Assembly (NCBI GenBank): GCA_947178215.1
Contig: CAMWXJ010000001.1
Location: 98,300-162,299, forward strand
Source: an uncultured Porphyromonadaceae bacterium
GTDB lineage: Bacteria; Bacteroidota; Bacteroidia; Bacteroidales; Muribaculaceae
Length of the DNA stretch: 64,000 nt
Direction: 5' to 3'
Shown piece by piece: positions 37,760-49,372 of the stretch (positions are counted from its first letter, which is position 1; the number at the start of each line of letters is the position of its first letter). The position numbers were made by a program, and so were the translations under genes. The notes under the pieces were generated by a model that was not told where the DNA came from, ran no database searches, and saw nothing but the letters and a program-made list of their open reading frames with translations.

Positions 37760-38128
37760 ATGATAGCAGCATCGATTCAAAGCTCCACGCTTGCGGTCAC
37801 GGCCGCCCTTACGGGTATCGGCCTCGTTGGCCTCGCTCTGTGGCTTGCAGGCCTGATAAGCCCCCGGTCGTTCAACGCTCAGAAGGGCGAGCCTTATGAA
37901 TGTGGTATTCCTACCCGAGGTGAATCAATGGTTCAGTTCAAGGTTGGTTACTACCTTTTTGCAATCCTCTTCCTGATGTTCGACGTGGAGTGTGTATTCC
38001 TCTTCCCGTGGGCAGTAAAAGTGCGTGAGCTTGGTGGCGCAGGCCTCCTTAGCATCGCAGTATTCTTCACCATCTTAGTGCTGGGCCTCGTATATGTCTG
38101 GCGGAAAGGAGCTCTCGAATGGAAGTAA
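37760..38128 (+). CDS. nuoA: NADH-quinone oxidoreductase subunit A
   Basis: 122 residues, three transmembrane helices. Signature loop EPYECGIPTRGESMVQFKVGYY (read in two parts: PYECGIP and FKVGYYLFAIL) and FDVECVFLFPWA with the conserved acidic residues. NuoA lies at the junction of the peripheral and membrane arms, next to the quinone channel. First gene of the energy operon; its 3' end overlaps nuoB by 10 nt. Confidence 0.96.
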   Translation: MIAASIQSSTLAVTAALTGIGLVGLALWLAGLISPRSFNAQKGEPYECGIPTRGESMVQFKVGYYLFAILFLMFDVECVFLFPWAVKVRELGGAGLLSIAVFFTILVLGLVYVWRKGALEWK

Positions 38129-38727
38129 CTACCAAAAGCATGCCTTACGAGGACTGGAAAGACAACGAATATATCGAAGGTCTCGTAAAGGAACTCAACG
38201 ACAACGGTGCCAACGTAATAGTAGGCTCTCTCGACAAACTCATCAACTGGGGCCGAAGCAATTCGGTGTGGCCCCTCACGTTCGCTACCTCATGCTGCGG
38301 CATTGAGTTTGTGAGCCTCGGCGCAGCGCGTTATGATATGGCCCGCTTCGGCTGGGAAGTGGCCCGTTCGTCGCCACGTCAGGCCGACTTCATGATGGTG
38401 GCAGGCACCATCGTAAAGCGCATGGCTCCAGTGGCCCGTCGTCTCTACGACCAGCTCGCCGAGCCCAAGTATGTCATCGCCTGCGGCGCCTGCGCCGTGT
38501 CCGGTGGGCCTTTCCGCAAGAGCTACCACGTAGTGATGGGCGTAGGCAAGATTATCCCCGTCGACGTGTATCTGCCCGGCTGTCCCCCGCGCCCGGAAGC
38601 TATGATTTACTCCATCATGCAGCTTTCGCGCAAGATGAAGGTCGAGCGTTTCTTCGGCGGCGTGAACCGTCAGGAGAAGCAGCAGGAATTCCTGAAGTCA
38701 CACCCCATCGAGGGCATCGACGACTGA
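38119..38727 (+). CDS. nuoB: NADH-quinone oxidoreductase subunit B
   Basis: 202 residues. Cysteine ligands of the terminal N2 [4Fe-4S] cluster are visible: the tandem pair in SCCGIEF, ACGACAVSGGPF and PGCPPRPEA. The subunit passes electrons to quinone at the interface with NuoCD and NuoH. Overlap with nuoA indicates translational coupling; an 82-nt spacer precedes nuoCD. Confidence 0.97.
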   Translation: MEVTTKSMPYEDWKDNEYIEGLVKELNDNGANVIVGSLDKLINWGRSNSVWPLTFATSCCGIEFVSLGAARYDMARFGWEVARSSPRQADFMMVAGTIVKRMAPVARRLYDQLAEPKYVIACGACAVSGGPFRKSYHVVMGVGKIIPVDVYLPGCPPRPEAMIYSIMQLSRKMKVERFFGGVNRQEKQQEFLKSHPIEGIDD

Positions 38728-38809
38728 TTTCGCGGCTTGCGCCCCACGTCACGGCGCACAATCAATTATTATCACCATCACCCGACTATAACTCAATAAT
38801 ATAAATCCC

Positions 38810-40438
38810 ATGGCTGACATTCAGGAACGAATTGCCACTCTCTATCCCGACGCCACTTTCGAGGCCGCGGATATAACCGTGGTCAATATTCCCGACGCCC
38901 AATGGCACTCTCTGGCCAAGACTCTGCGCGATGACCCGGAGCTCCGCTTCGACTATCTCATGACCATCGTAGGCATGGACTGGGCCGATTCACTCGGCTG
39001 TATCTATTATCTCAACTCCACCTCGACAGGTGCGCATATCTCGGTCAAGGTAACCACCAACGACCGTATCAAGCCGATGCTTCACTCGGTGGCCGACCTG
39101 TGGGCTATCGCCGGTATCTACGAGCGTGAGGTCTACGATTTCTTCGGTATCGTGTTCATCAACAATCCCGACATGCGCCGCCTCTTCCTCTCCATTGACT
39201 GGAAGGGCTTCCCCTTGCGCAAGGATTACGACGCAGACGAGAACCTCAACCCCGTCACTACCGAGAGTGAGCGCCAGAGCGACTTCACCGATACTTGGGT
39301 GGAGGACGAGAACGGCAAGGTGGTCAAGAAGGAAGTGCGTGTGTTCGGCCCTGAGGATTTTGTGGTCAACATCGGCCCGCAGCACCCCGCCACTCATGGC
39401 GTGCTCCGCTTCCGTACCGCCGTCGACGGCGAGACCATCAAGAAAATCGATCTCTACTGCGGCTATATCCACCGCGGCGTAGAGAAGATTGCCGAGCAGC
39501 TCACCTATCCGCAGACTCTCCACTTTATGGACCGTCTCGACTACTTCTCGGCGCATCCCTATCACCACTGCCTCTGCATGACGATAGAGCAGGCGGCCGG
39601 CATCGAAATCTCGCGTCGCGCTCAGGTGATTCGCGTGCTCATGGACGAGCTCTCGCGCATAGCCTCTCACTGCCTCTTCATCGGCACCTACTGCATGGAC
39701 CTCGGTGCCACCACGATGCTGTTTTATACGCTCCGAGTGCGAGAGCAGATTCTCGACATCATGGAGAAGACATGCGGCGCCCGCATGACATTCAACTATG
39801 AGTGCATCGGCGGCGTGATGCAGGACCTCGACCCCAACTTCGTGGCCGATGTTCACAAGCTTCTCGAAGTGCTTCCCGCCAACATCAAGGAGTACAACAA
39901 GCTCTTCACCGGCAACGTCATCACCGAAAACCGTCTTATCGGCGTCGGCAACCTCTCGCGCGAAGATGCTATATCGTGGGGTGTTACGGGCCCCTCGGGC
40001 CGTGCCTCCGGCTGGGCCTGTGATATCCGCAAGACCGATCCCTACTCAATCTATTCGGAGCTCGACTTCGAGGAAGTGGTGCGCACCGAAGGCGATTCAA
40101 TGGCTCGCTTCAAGGTACGCATGGACGAGATGGTTCAGAGTGCCCGTATCATCGAACAGCTTATCGACAATATTCCCGAAGGCGAGATTTGCGTCAAGGT
40201 GCCCAAGGTGCTCAAACTCCCCAAAGGACACTGGTGTCGCTTCGTCGAGGGCTGCCGCGGTACATTCGGCACATTCATCGAGAGCGACGGCACTACTTCG
40301 CCCTATCGCTTGAAGATTATCCCGCCGTGTCTGCCGGCCGCTGCCGTAGTCGACCACATCACCCGTGGCTTCAAGATTGCCGACCTCATTACTATCGGCG
40401 GCTCCATGGACTACATCGTGCCCGATATTGACCGCTAA
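38810..40438 (+). CDS. nuoCD: NADH-quinone oxidoreductase fused subunit C/D
   Basis: 542 residues, a natural fusion. The NuoC domain (~1-150; HISVKVTTNDR, WAIAGIYEREVYDFFGI, PLRKDYDADENLNP) is joined through an acidic linker to the NuoD domain (~180-542; NIGPQHPATHGVLRF, YCGYIHRGVEKIAE, DYFSAHPYHH, the GPSGRASG loop, and DYIVPDIDR at the end). NuoD forms most of the quinone pocket. The C/D fusion is usual in Bacteroidota and in E. coli. Confidence 0.97.
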   Translation: MADIQERIATLYPDATFEAADITVVNIPDAQWHSLAKTLRDDPELRFDYLMTIVGMDWADSLGCIYYLNSTSTGAHISVKVTTNDRIKPMLHSVADLWAIAGIYEREVYDFFGIVFINNPDMRRLFLSIDWKGFPLRKDYDADENLNPVTTESERQSDFTDTWVEDENGKVVKKEVRVFGPEDFVVNIGPQHPATHGVLRFRTAVDGETIKKIDLYCGYIHRGVEKIAEQLTYPQTLHFMDRLDYFSAHPYHHCLCMTIEQAAGIEISRRAQVIRVLMDELSRIASHCLFIGTYCMDLGATTMLFYTLRVREQILDIMEKTCGARMTFNYECIGGVMQDLDPNFVADVHKLLEVLPANIKEYNKLFTGNVITENRLIGVGNLSREDAISWGVTGPSGRASGWACDIRKTDPYSIYSELDFEEVVRTEGDSMARFKVRMDEMVQSARIIEQLIDNIPEGEICVKVPKVLKLPKGHWCRFVEGCRGTFGTFIESDGTTSPYRLKIIPPCLPAAAVVDHITRGFKIADLITIGGSMDYIVPDIDR

Positions 40439-40498
40439 TCCTGACGTAACCACTCTCACAAAAGCCAATCCAATCCCAATTCTCACAAGCGATAAGCT

Positions 40499-41575
40499 AT
40501 GTTTGACTTCTCTTTGCTTACCAACTGGATCCACCAGGCGCTGACGTCGTTCATGCCCGAATGGCTCGCCGTGACCGCCGAGTGTGTGCTCATCGGTCTG
40601 TTACTTCTCACGGTCTACGCGCTGCTGGCTCTCTTCTACATATACTACGAACGTAAGGTGTGCGCGGCATTCCAGTGCCGCCTCGGTCCCGACCGAGTAG
40701 GTCCCTGGGGTCTGCTCCAAAGCTTCGCCGATATGTTCAAGATGCTCATCAAAGAGCTCATCTCGCTCAAATATGTCGACAAGTTCCTCTTTGCCCTCGC
40801 GCCTTATCTGGTGATTCTTGCCTCGATGCTCTGCTTCGCGGTGCTCCCGTGGGGCAACGGCCTTCAGGTCATCGATTTCAATATCGGCATATTCTTCCTT
40901 ATAGCTTGCTCATCGATAGGAGTTCTCGGTATTCTTCTCGCCGGTTGGTCGTCGGCCAACAAGTTCACCCTCATCGGCGCTCTCCGTTCGGGCGCCCAGA
41001 TGGTCAGCTATGAGATTTCCATCGGCCTGTCTGTTGTTACGATGGTGGTGTTTGCCGGCTCCATGTCGGTTGGCGACATCGTAAGCGCACAGAGCGACGG
41101 ATGGTTCATTGTCAAGGCCCATATCCCCGCTATCATCGCGTTCTTGATTTACCTCGTGGCCGGCACGGCTGAAACCAACCGCGGCCCGTTTGACCTTCCC
41201 GAAGCGGAGAGCGAGCTCACCGCCGGCTACCACACCGAATACTCCGGTATACACTTTGGCTTCTTTTATCTGGCCGAGTACCTGAACCTCTTCATTGTGT
41301 CGGGTGTTGCTACCTTGCTGTTCTTCGGCGGCTGGATGCCCCTCCACATCCCCGGCTGGGAAGCATTCAACAGTGTTATGGACTACATCCCCTCCGTACT
41401 CTGGTTTATAGGCAAAGCCATCGCGATTTCCTTTATCATCATATGGTTCAAGTGGACATTCCCGCGTCTGCGAATCGACCAGCTCCTTTCGCTCGAATGG
41501 AAATATCTCATGCCGATAAGCCTCGTCAACCTCGTGCTGATGGTTCTCATCGTAGTCTACGGCATCCATCTCTGA
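40499..41575 (+). CDS. nuoH: NADH-quinone oxidoreductase subunit H
   Basis: 358 residues, eight predicted helices. Conserved quinone-channel motifs: [42 protein letters not shown], and [25 protein letters not shown] (read as successive short motifs). It links the quinone site to the proton-pumping arm. Its neighbour 49 nt downstream is atpD rather than the expected nuoI. Confidence 0.97.
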   Translation: MFDFSLLTNWIHQALTSFMPEWLAVTAECVLIGLLLLTVYALLALFYIYYERKVCAAFQCRLGPDRVGPWGLLQSFADMFKMLIKELISLKYVDKFLFALAPYLVILASMLCFAVLPWGNGLQVIDFNIGIFFLIACSSIGVLGILLAGWSSANKFTLIGALRSGAQMVSYEISIGLSVVTMVVFAGSMSVGDIVSAQSDGWFIVKAHIPAIIAFLIYLVAGTAETNRGPFDLPEAESELTAGYHTEYSGIHFGFFYLAEYLNLFIVSGVATLLFFGGWMPLHIPGWEAFNSVMDYIPSVLWFIGKAIAISFIIIWFKWTFPRLRIDQLLSLEWKYLMPISLVNLVLMVLIVVYGIHL

Positions 41576-41597
41576 TTCTACTCCACAAAAGAAATAA

Positions 41598-43130
<1,533 letters not shown>

Positions 43131-43169
43131 CAATCCAAGCCTCAATTATAACCTCCAATTCTCCAAGCG

Positions 43170-43406
43170 ATGACTCTACGAATCATATCTGCCGACGATA
43201 TCCTCTTTGAGGGCGAAGTCACTGCTGTGCATCTTCCCGGTACACAGGGTGCCTTCACGGTGCTTCGCAACCACGCGTCGTTGGTGTCGACTCTCACTCG
43301 GGGCCGTGTGGTATATGTCACACCCGACGGCAACGAAGAAGCAGTCGATATCAGCGGTGGTATAGCTGACATTGACAATAATGTCGTTGCAGTATGTATC
43401 ATCTGA
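43170..43406 (+). CDS. atpC: ATP synthase F1 subunit epsilon, short form
   Basis: 78 residues: only the N-terminal beta-sandwich (LRIISADDILFEGEVTAVHLPGTQG, LVSTLTRGRVVYVT). The C-terminal helical pair that inhibits ATP hydrolysis in E. coli (total ~135 residues) is absent, as in other Bacteroidota I know of. It should still couple gamma to the c-ring. It lies 39 nt after atpD and 38 nt before atpB. Confidence 0.94.
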   Translation: MTLRIISADDILFEGEVTAVHLPGTQGAFTVLRNHASLVSTLTRGRVVYVTPDGNEEAVDISGGIADIDNNVVAVCII

Positions 43407-43444
43407 GTCACAGTGTCAAATCCTCAGCTTTTTCCATCGCCATA

Positions 43445-44644
43445 ATGAAACGCCTGCTCCAAATAATGATGATAGCCATAGCCGCCTTTGTCGTGGCTCC
43501 GGCTGCAAAGGCGCACAACGAGGGTGCCGAGCCTAACGGCGCCGTCGGCTCGACCGACCCTGTTGCCACTCTCAACGAGCAGTCTGTGGAAGAGGAGGCC
43601 GAGGCCGGGGAGCTCAACCCTAAGGAGATAATCTTTGAGCATCTTCTCGACCACTACGGATGGGAGGTACCTTTCAGCCACTCGCTTCGCATACCTCTGC
43701 CGATTATCGTGTTTGACAACGATCACCGCATCCATTGTTTCAGCTCAGGTCGTCTCGATCACGAGGGTGAGACATACACAAGCGGTGACGCCACGTTCGA
43801 AATTGCCGGAGAGGATTCACCCTACAAAGGCAAGGTGGTGCAGATATTGCCCGACGGCAGTGTATACAAGCCTTTCGACATCTCGATAACAAAAAATGTG
43901 TTGGCTCTCTTCATTACTGTAATACTCGTGATGTGGGCCGTGTGTGGAGTAGCCCGCTGGCACAAGACCCAAGGCCACAAGGCCCCGCGTGGCATAACCG
44001 GCGTCATGGAGACTATCATCACCTTCGTCTACGACGGCGTGATTAAGCCCACACTGAAAGAGAGCACGCACAAGTTTGCGCCCTATCTGCTCACAGTGTT
44101 CTTCTTTATCCTCTTCATGAACCTGCTGGGCCTGATAGTAGTGTTTCCCGGTGGCGCCAACCTCACAGGCAATATCGCCGTGACGCTTGTGCTGTCGATA
44201 TGCACTTTCCTTGCTACAAACCTGTTCGGCACCAAGCATTATTGGAAAGAGATATTCTGGCCCGACGTGCCCCTGTGGCTCAAATTCCCGATACCCATCA
44301 TGCCGGTAATCGAGATATTCGGCGCTCTCACCAAGCCCGCGGCTCTGACGGTGCGTCTGTTTGCCAACATGATTGGCGGCCACATGATAGTGATAGTGCT
44401 CACGCTACTCATCTTTATCTTCGCCTTCATGGGCCCGGCAGTGACCGGAGCCACGACTGTGGTCTCGATTCTCTTCTCGATATTCATGCTGCTCATAGAT
44501 GTTCTTGTGAGCTTCATCCAGGCCTATGTGTTCACTATGCTCTCCACCATCTTCATCGCTTTCGCCCAGGAAAAGGGTGAGGAGCATCACAAAAAGGAGG
44601 GCGATAACCATAATGAGGCCGCCACTCCGACTCCCGCTAAATAA
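43445..44644 (+). CDS. atpB: ATP synthase Fo subunit a with N-terminal periplasmic extension
   Basis: 399 residues from the ATG at 43445, which opens a signal peptide (MKRLLQIMMIAIAAFVVA, ending AKAHNE); the open frame begins 17 codons earlier inside atpC. A ~150-residue extracytoplasmic region precedes the conserved membrane part (from ~165; five or six helices), which contains KPAALTVRLFANMIGGHM with the essential arginine facing the c-ring. The tail is His/Glu/Lys-rich (EKGEEHHKKEGDNHNE). E. coli subunit a (271 residues) lacks the extension, which Bacteroidota relatives have; its role is unknown. Confidence 0.95.
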   Translation: MKRLLQIMMIAIAAFVVAPAAKAHNEGAEPNGAVGSTDPVATLNEQSVEEEAEAGELNPKEIIFEHLLDHYGWEVPFSHSLRIPLPIIVFDNDHRIHCFSSGRLDHEGETYTSGDATFEIAGEDSPYKGKVVQILPDGSVYKPFDISITKNVLALFITVILVMWAVCGVARWHKTQGHKAPRGITGVMETIITFVYDGVIKPTLKESTHKFAPYLLTVFFFILFMNLLGLIVVFPGGANLTGNIAVTLVLSICTFLATNLFGTKHYWKEIFWPDVPLWLKFPIPIMPVIEIFGALTKPAALTVRLFANMIGGHMIVIVLTLLIFIFAFMGPAVTGATTVVSILFSIFMLLIDVLVSFIQAYVFTMLSTIFIAFAQEKGEEHHKKEGDNHNEAATPTPAK

Positions 44645-44689
44645 CAGAAATCAACAATAACTCATTAACCCCCTCAAAACACAACTACT

Positions 44690-44935
44690 ATGTTAGCTAT
44701 GATCCTCGCAGAAATCGCAGGCATCGCCAGCCTCGGTGCTTGTCTCGGCGCAGCTATCGCCGCAATCGGTGCAGGTATCGGTATCGGCAAAATCGGTGGC
44801 TCGGCCATGGAGGCCATCGCCCGCCAGCCCGAAAGCGCAGGCGACATCCGAAGCAACATGATCGTGATTGCCGCCCTTATCGAGGGTGTCGCTCTCTTCG
44901 CAGTCATTGTGTGCGTTCTCGCTCTCTTCATCTGA
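44690..44935 (+). CDS. atpE: ATP synthase Fo subunit c
   Basis: 81 residues, a two-helix hairpin. Polar loop ARQPESAGDIR and the ion-carrying Glu65 in ALIEGVALFA. The Na+-binding signature (Gln in helix 1 plus Ser/Thr after the Glu) is missing: helix 1 reads GAGIGIGKIGG and Gly follows the Glu, so a proton-driven ring is expected. Gene order a-c-b matches the standard Fo arrangement. Confidence 0.97.
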   Translation: MLAMILAEIAGIASLGACLGAAIAAIGAGIGIGKIGGSAMEAIARQPESAGDIRSNMIVIAALIEGVALFAVIVCVLALFI

Positions 44936-44964
44936 TTAGTCATTTCTTTTAACCGGCTCACTAA

Positions 44965-45462
44965 ATGGAACTGTTTAAACCTGACACCGGCCTCATCTTC
45001 TGGATGTTCGTGGCCTTTGCCATTCTCTTCTTCTGTCTGTGGAAGTGGGCGTGGCCTGTCGTAATCAAAGGTGTTGAAAGCCGCGCCGACCTTATCGACA
45101 AAGGCGTGGAGTATGCCCAGAGCGCCAAGGCGCAGCTCGACAATGCCCGCGCCGAGTCAGACCGACAGATTGCTGAGGCCCGTCGCCAGCAGGCCGAAAT
45201 CCTCCGTGAAGCCGACAAGATGAAGACCCAGATCATCGATGAAGCCCGTGAGGCTGCGCGCGTTGAGGCACGCAAAGTGATGGACGCCGCCAAGCAGTCA
45301 ATCGACCAGGAGCGCAAGCAAGCCGAGGAATCACTCCGCAAGGAGATGGGTGCCATGGCCCTTGCAGTCGCCGACAAGGTCGTGCGCCGGCAGATGGCCG
45401 ACGACGCTGCTCAGCAACGTCTTGTCGAGACACTCATCAATGAGATGGACAGCAAGAACTGA
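44965..45462 (+). CDS. atpF: ATP synthase Fo subunit b
   Basis: 165 residues. One N-terminal transmembrane helix (LIFWMFVAFAILFFCLWKWAW) followed by a long charged right-handed-type coiled coil (ARAESDRQIAEARRQQAEIL). Peripheral stator stalk linking Fo to delta/alpha. It sits 29 nt after atpE and 44 nt before atpH. Confidence 0.96.
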   Translation: MELFKPDTGLIFWMFVAFAILFFCLWKWAWPVVIKGVESRADLIDKGVEYAQSAKAQLDNARAESDRQIAEARRQQAEILREADKMKTQIIDEAREAARVEARKVMDAAKQSIDQERKQAEESLRKEMGAMALAVADKVVRRQMADDAAQQRLVETLINEMDSKN

Positions 45463-45506
45463 TATATCACCGACACACTGTTAACCGTTACACCCGCTGA
45501 ATCGAT

Positions 45507-46064
45507 ATGAACGACGGTCTCATACCGCGCCGATATGCCAAAGCCCTCTTGGAGTTTGCTAAGCCCGAGGGAGCTGACGCACGCGTCTATGGCCTGATGC
45601 TGCAGCTCAACGCCTCATTCGAGGCCGAGCCGGCTTTGCAACAGGCTGTAGCTAATCCTTTTGTGAGCGCCGCCGACAAGACAGCCTTACTCACTGTCGC
45701 CGCCGGCCTCGACAATGGCAAGAGCGACCCCGTGTTTGCCGACTTCCTCAAATTGCTCGTCGAACGCGGACGTATCGACATGATACGCTCAATGGCACTC
45801 GCCTATATCGACCTTTACCGACGCGCCAATAATATTTTCAGCGTGACAGTGACAAGTGCGTCGCCACTGAACCCCTACGACCTCGACCGCCTCAAAGCTC
45901 TGGTGGCCCGGCATCTCGGTAGCGGTGCTACACTCGAATTTACCGATGTTGTGGACCCGTCGCTGATAGGCGGCTTTGCCATTAGTGTCGGCAACGAGCG
46001 CCTCGACGCTTCAATAGCCAACGAGCTCAATCAGCTCCGCAGGCAGATTCTCTCCAACTCCTAA
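45507..46064 (+). CDS. atpH: ATP synthase F1 subunit delta
   Basis: 185 residues, OSCP/delta family: IPRRYAKALLEFA at the N-terminus, LLVERGRIDMIRSMALAYIDLY, and a C-terminal SLIGGFAISVGNERLDASIANELNQLRR. It joins the b-subunit stalk to the top of F1. Confidence 0.94.
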   Translation: MNDGLIPRRYAKALLEFAKPEGADARVYGLMLQLNASFEAEPALQQAVANPFVSAADKTALLTVAAGLDNGKSDPVFADFLKLLVERGRIDMIRSMALAYIDLYRRANNIFSVTVTSASPLNPYDLDRLKALVARHLGSGATLEFTDVVDPSLIGGFAISVGNERLDASIANELNQLRRQILSNS

Positions 46065-46114
46065 TCCTTACATACCCTCACTCCAATCATCCAGTCAATA
46101 TCTGACCATAAGCA

Positions 46115-47695
46115 ATGATTAACCCCAGCGAGATTTCCGAAGTGCTCCGCCAACAGCTTGCGAGTGTTAACTCCAAGGTGTCGTTTGAGGAGACAGGCAC
46201 CGTCCTCGAAGTAGGCGACGGCGTGGCCCACGTTTACGGCCTCGACAATGTGTGTGCCAACGAGCTCGTAGAGTTCGAAAACGGCGTCAACGGTGTAGCC
46301 CTCAACTTAGAGGAGAGCAATGTAGGTGTCATCCTGCTCAACAATGTCGATAAGGTGACCGAGGGTATGTCGGTGCGCCGCACCGGCGAGATTGCCTCAA
46401 TCCCCGTCGGCGAAGGCCTCCTCGGACGTGTCATCAACATCCTTGGCGAACCTATCGACGGCCGCGGACCAATATCCGGCGACCTCATGCGCCTCCCCCT
46501 CGAGCGCAAGGCCCCCGGCGTTATCTTCCGCCAGCCCGTGAAGCAGCCGCTCCAAACCGGCCTAAAAGCCATCGACTCGATGGTGCCCATAGGCCGCGGC
46601 CAGCGCGAGCTCATCATCGGCGACCGCCAGATTGGCAAGACCGCCATAGCAATCGACACCATAATTAACCAGCGAGCAAACTTCGAGGCCGGTAAGCCCG
46701 TATACTGCATCTACGTGGCGATAGGCCAGAAAGCGTCGTCGGTAGCCGCACTCGTCGAGACCCTCCGTCAGCACGGCGCCCTCGACTATACCGTAGTGGT
46801 CGCAGCCACAGCCTCCGACTCGGCCTCGATGCGCTACTACGCCCCCTTTGCCGGTGTAGCAATAGGCGAGTATTTCCGCGACACCGGCCGCGACGCCCTC
46901 ATCGTCTACGATGATCTGTCGAAGCAGGCCGTTGCTTACCGCGAAATTTCGCTGATCCTCAAACGCCCCTCGGGCCGCGAGGCTTACCCCGGCGACATCT
47001 TCTACCTTCACTCCCGCCTGCTCGAACGCGCCGCCAAGATTATCGACAATCAGGCTGTGGCCGAGCAGATGAATGACCTCCCCGAGCCCCTCAAACCGAT
47101 TGTCAAGGGCGGCGGCTCGCTCACCGCGCTTCCTATCATCGAGACTCAGGCAGGTGACGTGTCGGCCTACATCCCCACCAACGTCATCTCTATCACCGAC
47201 GGCCAGATATTCCTCGAAACAGCACTCTTCAACCGAGGCATCCGTCCCGCAATCAACGTGGGTATCTCCGTGAGCCGTGTAGGCGGCAACGCGCAGATTA
47301 AGCCGATGAAGAAAGTGGCGGGCACGCTGAAAATCGACCAGGCACAGTTCCGCGAACTCGAAGCGTTTACAAAGTTCGGCGGCGACGTTGACGCAGTAAC
47401 AGCCCGCGTAATCGACAAGGGTCGCAAGAACGAGCGTCTTCTCATCCAGCCCCAGTATCGCCCGATGCCCGTCGAAGAGGAGGTAGCCGTGATATTCTGC
47501 GGCACCAAAGGCCTGCTCGAAGCCGTGCCGGCCGACAAGGTGGCAGAGTTTGAGCATCTGCTTCTCCAGCTTCTCCACGCCAAGTATCAGGCCGATGTGC
47601 TCGATCAGATTAAGGCCGGACAGCTTACCGACGACGTGACATCGAAGCTCACCGATGCCGCACGCGAGATAGCTTCGCGCTACACAAACGCATAA
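46115..47695 (+). CDS. atpA: ATP synthase F1 subunit alpha
   Basis: 526 residues. P-loop [14 protein letters not shown] (~168-181), with Ile where most alpha subunits have Thr; [18 protein letters not shown], and the arginine-finger region [20 protein letters not shown]. Non-catalytic nucleotide-binding subunit alternating with beta. Standard length. Confidence 0.98.
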   Translation: MINPSEISEVLRQQLASVNSKVSFEETGTVLEVGDGVAHVYGLDNVCANELVEFENGVNGVALNLEESNVGVILLNNVDKVTEGMSVRRTGEIASIPVGEGLLGRVINILGEPIDGRGPISGDLMRLPLERKAPGVIFRQPVKQPLQTGLKAIDSMVPIGRGQRELIIGDRQIGKTAIAIDTIINQRANFEAGKPVYCIYVAIGQKASSVAALVETLRQHGALDYTVVVAATASDSASMRYYAPFAGVAIGEYFRDTGRDALIVYDDLSKQAVAYREISLILKRPSGREAYPGDIFYLHSRLLERAAKIIDNQAVAEQMNDLPEPLKPIVKGGGSLTALPIIETQAGDVSAYIPTNVISITDGQIFLETALFNRGIRPAINVGISVSRVGGNAQIKPMKKVAGTLKIDQAQFRELEAFTKFGGDVDAVTARVIDKGRKNERLLIQPQYRPMPVEEEVAVIFCGTKGLLEAVPADKVAEFEHLLLQLLHAKYQADVLDQIKAGQLTDDVTSKLTDAAREIASRYTNA

Positions 47696-47739
47696 ACAAA
47701 ACCGTATTTTTTTCCTCTCAACCATCACCACACTGACCA

Positions 47740-48630
47740 ATGGCAACACTACGCGAACTGAAAGGACGCATAGCCTCAGTGGCGTCGTCGGAGAAAATCA
47801 CCGGCGCCATGAAGATGATCTCCTCGGCCAAGATGCACAAGGCCGAGCAGGGACTCAGGAGGCTGCTCCCGTTCCGCCGACAGATCGAGGGCATCATTTC
47901 AAACCTTCTCTCGGCCGATGCGCAATTCGTGTCGCCCCTGCTCGAAAGCAGGGAAGTGAAGCGCATGGCTATTGTGGTGTTCGGTAGCGACGACGGCCTC
48001 TGCGGCGCCTACAACATCAACATCTTCAAGGCCCTTGTGGCTCGCGTGGCTGAGCTTCGCGCCGAGCTGGGCGACAATATCGCCATCGACCTCTATCCCG
48101 TGGGTCGCAAGATGGTCAAGGCAACCGACAAGTGGGCCAAGGCCGACGGCAACATCAGAGTGCGACTGCTCGACGGTGTCGATACCAAGACCTCAGGCGA
48201 GGGCGTGCACGTGTTTGTTGACCACCTGACCCGGAGCTTCACCGCCGGCGATATAGACCGCGTTGACCTCCTTTATATGAGCTTCAAGAGCGTGAGCAGG
48301 CAGCGTCTCACCGCCGAACAACTGCTCCCGGTGGTGCAGTCGACGTTTCAGGCCAATGATGTCGACACCGCTTCATTCCGTCCCTACCTGTTTGAGCCCG
48401 ACGCCACCTCGATATTCACCACCGTGTTGCCGATGTTTCTGCTTTCGGTAATGCAGGAGGTGTTTACTGAAAACCGCGCTTCCGAGCAGGCCGCCCGCGT
48501 CATGGCCATGCAGAGCGCCAACGACAACGCCAAGAAACTGTTGGAGCAGCTGCGGCTGGAGTTCAACAAACTCCGACAGCAAAGCATCACAAGCGAGCTC
48601 CTCGACATACTGGGAGGCCAGATAAGATAG
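47740..48630 (+). CDS. atpG: ATP synthase F1 subunit gamma
   Basis: 296 residues. N-terminal helix ATLRELKGRIASVASSEKITGAMKMISSAKM and C-terminal helix NAKKLLEQLRLEFNKLRQQSITSELLDILGG form the rotor shaft (cited in part), with a Rossmann-like middle domain (VVFGSDDGLCGAYN). Last ATP synthase gene; an 80-nt spacer without a consensus promoter separates it from nuoI. Confidence 0.96.
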   Translation: MATLRELKGRIASVASSEKITGAMKMISSAKMHKAEQGLRRLLPFRRQIEGIISNLLSADAQFVSPLLESREVKRMAIVVFGSDDGLCGAYNINIFKALVARVAELRAELGDNIAIDLYPVGRKMVKATDKWAKADGNIRVRLLDGVDTKTSGEGVHVFVDHLTRSFTAGDIDRVDLLYMSFKSVSRQRLTAEQLLPVVQSTFQANDVDTASFRPYLFEPDATSIFTTVLPMFLLSVMQEVFTENRASEQAARVMAMQSANDNAKKLLEQLRLEFNKLRQQSITSELLDILGGQIR

Positions 48631-48710
48631 CCATCTTCCGACGCCTCTCCGACCACCATAAACCAACCACGATATTATCACCGACATCAAACAATAATTT
48701 CTATCAGACA

Positions 48711-49352
48711 ATGGGTAGTGTAAAAGACTATTTTTCGTCATTAGGGCATGGCATCGCAAGCCTCGTAAAGGGCATGCAGGTGACCGGCAAGGAATTTATC
48801 ACCCCTAAAATCACCGAAAAATATCCCGAAGACCGCAACACGGTCAAAGTGCCTGAGCGTTTCCGCGCCATCCTCACTCTCAAATATGACCAGGAGGGGC
48901 GCCACAAATGCATCGCCTGCGGCATGTGTGAGCGCAGCTGCCCCAACGGCACCATCCAGATTATCTCTAAAATGGTCGACACCCCCGACGGCAAGAAAAA
49001 GAAGAAGCTCGACAAATATGTCTATGACCTCGGCTCCTGCACCTTCTGCCAGATGTGTGTCACCAACTGTCCGACCGACGCCATCGAGTTTAATAACGAC
49101 TTCGAGCAGGCTGTGTTTACCCGCGAGAAGCTGGTAAAGCAGCTCAACGACCGTCCGGAAGTGCCCGACCCGGAGCCTACCCCTGAGGAACTGGCCAAGA
49201 TAGCCGCCGAGAAAGCGGCCCGCATCGCCGCGGCCAAAGCCGCTGCCGCCGCTAAGGCCGCCGCTGCCGCCGAAGCAAAAGCGGTGGATGCCGAGGAGAA
49301 GAAAGCCGAGGCTCCAAAAGCTCCCGAAGCCCCTAACACCGATAACAAATAA
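48711..49352 (+). CDS. nuoI: NADH-quinone oxidoreductase subunit I with Ala-rich tail
   Basis: 213 residues. Two [4Fe-4S] motifs: CIACGMCERSCP (~65-76) and CTFCQMCVTNCP (~104-115), plus an N-terminal amphipathic helix. After residue ~150 comes a ~60-residue low-complexity tail of Glu, Lys, Pro and Ala, with long Ala runs, not present in E. coli NuoI (180 residues). It carries clusters N6a/N6b toward NuoB. The nuo genes resume here after the ATP synthase genes. Confidence 0.96.
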   Translation: MGSVKDYFSSLGHGIASLVKGMQVTGKEFITPKITEKYPEDRNTVKVPERFRAILTLKYDQEGRHKCIACGMCERSCPNGTIQIISKMVDTPDGKKKKKLDKYVYDLGSCTFCQMCVTNCPTDAIEFNNDFEQAVFTREKLVKQLNDRPEVPDPEPTPEELAKIAAEKAARIAAAKAAAAAKAAAAAEAKAVDAEEKKAEAPKAPEAPNTDNK

Positions 49353-49372
49353 GCCCATCACATATTGCATTT

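Noticed and set aside
43394..43445. An extra small gene between atpC and atpB
   Set aside because: The spacer is 38 nt and the upstream codons lack any feature; the atpB signal peptide starts at 43445.
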